Shown one piece after another: positions 62,100 to 64,000 of a stretch of 64,000 nt of DNA. The stretch spans positions 242,114-306,113 of the forward strand of contig NZ_JAGXCY010000004.1 of NCBI RefSeq assembly GCF_018310695.1, in the 5' to 3' direction. Source of the DNA: Paenibacillus sp. Marseille-Q4541 (lineage in GTDB: Bacteria > Bacillota > Bacilli > Paenibacillales > Paenibacillaceae). Under the pieces are notes generated by a model. The model saw only the letters and a program-made list of their open reading frames with translations, ran no database searches and was not told the origin of the DNA. The position numbers were made by a program, and so were the translations under genes. Every line of letters begins with the position of its first letter. The stretch's first letter is position 1.

Positions 62100-62771
62100 T
62101 TACTCCTTTCCTCCGTTATCAAGCTTCTTTTTGAGCTTCGCGAGCTCTTTTTCAAGTAAGTCTGATACGGAATGCTGTAATGAACTGCGTTCTTGCTCAC
62201 CTCTGCGGAGATCGCGAAGGCTTCTTGCTTCATATTCTAAATCGGAGACTCGATCCTCAAGTCGTCCAAACATACCCGGAACCTGATTGCCTCCAAATTT
62301 ACCAGCACGTTCGTTCATACGCTGTTGTAGCTGAATAGTTTGCATACGTGCATAGTAATATTGACGTTTGCTGTAGACCGTTTGGTATTCCGTCTTCAGG
62401 TGATCAAGCTGTTCTTCTAGTTCCAACAAAGCATCTCTACTTTGTTCATAAAGCCCGATATACTGATTGTATTTTTCTTCATATAACATCTTTTCCTGCA
62501 GAGCCAGTTTAGCAAGGTGATCTTCTTCTGCTTTTAGTGCAAGTAGCGCTTGCTCTTCTCGTTTTGCGATCATGGCGGACGCTTCATCAACCTGCTGCTT
62601 CAATTGTCTTGTATGACGTGAATACTGTTGGTGTAGCTTCTCTACCTCACCGATTTCGTTTCTTGTATCCATTAAAAATTGATCAATCATCTTTACAGGA
62701 TCTTGGCTTTGTTCTAAATGTTCGTTGATTGTAGCAGCGGTAATATCCCGCATACGGCGAAATACGCTCAT
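62100..62771 (-). CDS. PspA/IM30 family protein, copy 1
   Basis: A 223-residue PspA-family coiled-coil protein. N-terminal MSVFRRMRDITAATINEHLE and the DPVKMIDQFLMDTRNEI motif match the family; the middle is long coiled coil. It differs in detail from copy 2 (SVFRRM against GVFKRI; extra Gly-rich hinge GKFGGNQVPGMFGRL) so the two are old paralogues. It lies seven bases upstream of pspC and is preceded by the LiaI-like gene. Confidence 0.92.
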   Translation of the reverse strand: MSVFRRMRDITAATINEHLEQSQDPVKMIDQFLMDTRNEIGEVEKLHQQYSRHTRQLKQQVDEASAMIAKREEQALLALKAEEDHLAKLALQEKMLYEEKYNQYIGLYEQSRDALLELEEQLDHLKTEYQTVYSKRQYYYARMQTIQLQQRMNERAGKFGGNQVPGMFGRLEDRVSDLEYEARSLRDLRRGEQERSSLQHSVSDLLEKELAKLKKKLDNGGKE

Positions 62772-62807
62772 TCTTTGTTTACCTCCCTTTCCTCTAATCC
62801 TTATTCC

Positions 62808-63122
62808 TTAGTATCGTCTTGCCCCTTTATCTCTCAGCATGGATATACCGAACACGATAAGTCCGATTGCAAGAAGCGGTCCGATCAACCAAGCAAGTTT
62901 ACTGAGCAAGTAAAGTACCCCAATAATGAGAATGATGTAACCGAAAAGCGCATTCCCTCTTTTGATACCGTAATATCCGATAGCAATCATAATCACCGGA
63001 ATAAGGTAGCTCATAATAGTCCCTGTAACGAAGCCGAGAAAGGGAATAAATTTACCTAACAGCATTAATGCACCGATGGCAATCAAAATGATGGCCAAAT
63101 TTTTTCCTTTAGTGTATCTCAT
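62808..63122 (-). CDS. Small membrane protein (LiaI/DUF5668-like)
   Basis: A 104-residue protein with four short hydrophobic helices and very few polar loops, beginning MRYTKGKNLAIILIAIG. It resembles the LiaI/LiaF membrane region. In B. subtilis LiaI anchors LiaH at the membrane; this gene is the first of the effector unit (this gene, pspA copy 1, pspC, pspA copy 2), so an equivalent role is likely but unproven. GGCGGTG upstream of the ATG is a weak site. Confidence 0.75.
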   Translation of the reverse strand: MRYTKGKNLAIILIAIGALMLLGKFIPFLGFVTGTIMSYLIPVIMIAIGYYGIKRGNALFGYIILIIGVLYLLSKLAWLIGPLLAIGLIVFGISMLRDKGARRY

Positions 63123-63458
63123 AATTTGTTATCACCGCCTTTTCGTTTACTTCGTGTTCCTTATGACTTTATTTTAGGTGATTCAAGTGTTTTTCAAAAC
63201 GGACCGGGGACGGTTTTTTAACCTAGACTGAGGTCGGGGATAGGACTAGACCCTTTCGCTATCTGGCATTAGGTTCTCTTTGAATTTAGTACTATCTATG
63301 GTATAGCACTACTTGATTAGAAAGTAGCCCTCTGAAGAGTTATCAAGCCACGTCCCTCCAATTGTATGAATATCACACTCAGCTTAGCCATCCTTAAATA
63401 ACTAAGAATTTATTATAAGTTACACCATTTATTCAATAGCCGAAATAAGTGGAGAACA
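63123..63458. other. Upstream region of the lia/psp effector unit
   Basis: A 336-bp non-coding region between the effector unit and the tRNA cluster. Near 63199-63253 it carries two similar G-rich blocks (GGACCGGGGACGG and GGTCGGGGATAGG) and two CTAGAC elements on the plus strand that could be operator sites. A -35-like TTGAAA is followed at 17 bases by AAATAA on the minus strand; this is weak. Confidence 0.4.
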
Positions 63459-63503
63459 AAAAAAGAGTCATATTACTGAAATTCAGTAATATGACTCTTT
63501 TTC
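63459..63503 (-). terminator. Terminator of the tRNA cluster
   Basis: AAAGAGTCATATTACTGAA / TTCAGTAATATGACTCTTT, an almost perfect 19-bp stem with little or no loop, with a T-run on both strands. Confidence 0.92.
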
Positions 63504-63508
63504 ATCTA

Positions 63509-63588
63509 TGCCGGTGAAGGGACTCGAACCCCCACGGTTTCCCTCACGATTTTGAGTCGCGCGCGTCTGCCAATTCCGCCACACCGGC
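63509..63588 (-). tRNA. tRNA-Leu (CAA)
   Basis: Minus-strand cloverleaf GCCGGTG...CACCGGC with anticodon loop CTCAAAA (anticodon CAA), D-arm GGCGGAATTGGCAGACGC and T-arm GGTTCGAGTCC. The long variable arm fits leucine. CCA is not encoded. Confidence 0.97.
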
Positions 63589-63601
63589 TTATTCAATTAA
63601 G

Positions 63602-63675
63602 CGTGCCCTAAGAGATTCGAACTCCTGACCTTTTGATTCGTAGTCAAACGCTCTATCCAGCTGAGCTAAGGGCAC
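63602..63675 (-). tRNA. tRNA-Arg (ACG)
   Basis: Minus-strand GTGCCCT...AGGGCAC acceptor stem, anticodon loop CTACGAA (anticodon ACG; wobble A becomes inosine), D-arm GCTCAGCTGGATAGAGC and T-arm GAGTTCGAATCTC. CCA is not encoded. Confidence 0.97.
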
Positions 63676-63685
63676 AGGCTAGATA

Positions 63686-63771
63686 TGCGGAAGACCAGAC
63701 TTGAACTGGTACGATAGTCACCTACCGCAGGATTTTAAGTCCTGTGCGTCTGCCGATTCCGCCACTCCCGC
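63686..63771 (-). tRNA. tRNA-Leu (TAA)
   Basis: Minus-strand GCGGGAG...CTTCCGC acceptor stem, anticodon loop CTTAAAA (anticodon TAA), long variable arm typical of leucine, and T-arm AGTTCAAGTCT. CCA is not encoded. Confidence 0.97.
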
Positions 63772-63783
63772 TTATGAAAATAA

Positions 63784-63857
63784 TGGAGGCGCCACCCAGA
63801 TTCGAACTGGGGATAAAGCTTTTGCAGAGCTGTGCCTTACCACTTGGCTATGGCGCC
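63784..63857 (-). tRNA. tRNA-Cys (GCA)
   Basis: Minus-strand GGCGCCA...TGGCGCC, anticodon loop CTGCAAA (anticodon GCA), T-arm CAGTTCGAATCTG. The 3' CCA is encoded. Confidence 0.97.
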
Positions 63858-63866
63858 GAAAAAAAT

Positions 63867-63941
63867 TGGAGCGGACGACGGGAATCGAACCCGCGACCCT
63901 CGCCTTGGCAAGGCGATGCTCTACCGCTGAGCCACGTCCGC
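63867..63941 (-). tRNA. tRNA-Gly (GCC)
   Basis: Minus-strand GCGGACG...CGTCCGC, anticodon loop TTGCCAA (anticodon GCC), T-arm CGGGTTCGATTCCCG. The 3' CCA is encoded. Confidence 0.97.
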
Positions 63942-63948
63942 ATAAAAA

Positions 63949-64000
63949 TGGCTGGGGATATAGGATTTGAACCTATGCATGACGGAGTCAAAGTCCGTTG
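63949..64000 (-). tRNA. tRNA-Gln (TTG), partial
   Basis: The 3' two-thirds of a tRNA on the minus strand, cut by the window edge: anticodon stem-loop with CTTTGAC (anticodon TTG), T-arm AGGTTCAAATCCT, then ATCCCCAG and an encoded CCA. The 5' acceptor strand and D-arm lie beyond the window. Confidence 0.92.

Noticed and set aside
63701..63970. An 89-codon plus-strand open frame across the tRNA cluster
   Set aside because: It is antisense to the Leu, Cys, Gly and Gln tRNA genes; such frames are a well-known artefact of tRNA arrays.

Overview
The window is an ordinary chromosomal segment of a spore-forming member of the Bacillales, most likely a Paenibacillus or close relative. The evidence is the mix of genes: two alpha/beta-type SASPs with recognisable sigma-G promoters, SspI, YlbJ, YunA/YunB, YycC and YutD relatives, a TTG/GTG-rich start repertoire with strong AGGAGG sites, class B PBPs of the PbpA/PbpH type, a LiaFSR-like stress system, and regulation by a SAM-I riboswitch, a tryptophan T-box and an MntR-type operator. 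I see no prophage, insertion sequence, CRISPR array or defence island. Most of the window is core or Paenibacillus-typical accessory content.

Layout, left to right. 1-3.95 kb: an SDR oxidoreductase, then metNIQ (methionine ABC importer) behind a SAM-I riboswitch with a near-consensus promoter. 4-8.3 kb: a solitary HEPN protein, a UbiD-family decarboxylase, heme A synthase ctaA and a thioredoxin-like protein. 8.4-12.8 kb: a DUF2515 protein, a MurJ/YtgP-type flippase, DUF456 and a Cof-type HAD phosphatase. 12.9-16.8 kb: mntABCD manganese importer with an MntR box over its promoter. 16.8-25 kb: three consecutive class B penicillin-binding proteins, the most upstream of which follows a transglutaminase-domain membrane protein and a small membrane protein in one apparent operon. 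25-30 kb: an MFS transporter, a stand-alone Toprim protein, Sco1-like copper chaperone, ctaB, and a YdjM-type membrane hydrolase. 30-34 kb: two near-identical SASP genes in opposite orientation flanking trpS (with T-box leader) and an aldose epimerase. 34-43 kb: oligoendopeptidase F, YycC, a small Cys-rich protein, truncated hemoglobin, ylbJ, NAD kinase, YutD, lipA, yunA and yunB. 43-48.6 kb: gnd-zwf, an HxlR regulator, a lipoprotein and an aminoglycoside 6-adenylyltransferase homologue. 48.6-57.5 kb: DUF1002 protein, PAS-GGDEF protein, TrmH/SpoU methyltransferase, Ktr RCK subunit, sspI, prfC, an SDR and a second zwf. 57.8-63.2 kb: a Gly-rich hypothetical and a LiaI-PspA-PspC-PspA / LiaF-LiaS-LiaR envelope-stress module. 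63.5-64 kb: a six-gene tRNA cluster, the last gene cut by the window edge.

Functional themes are cell-envelope synthesis and stress (three PBPs, MurJ, Lia/Psp), respiration cofactors (CtaA, CtaB, Sco, possible menaquinone decarboxylase, LipA), NADPH supply (two Zwf, one Gnd, NAD kinase) and sporulation. Start sites below were adjusted to the best ribosome-binding site where the longest reading frame was implausible. All function calls are by reading motifs and family resemblance; no database search was run. The most noteworthy points are the PBP triplet, the two-PspA Lia/Psp module, the repeat-tailed YutD protein and a Gly-rich, possibly Sm-like small protein; I did not find a clearly new system.
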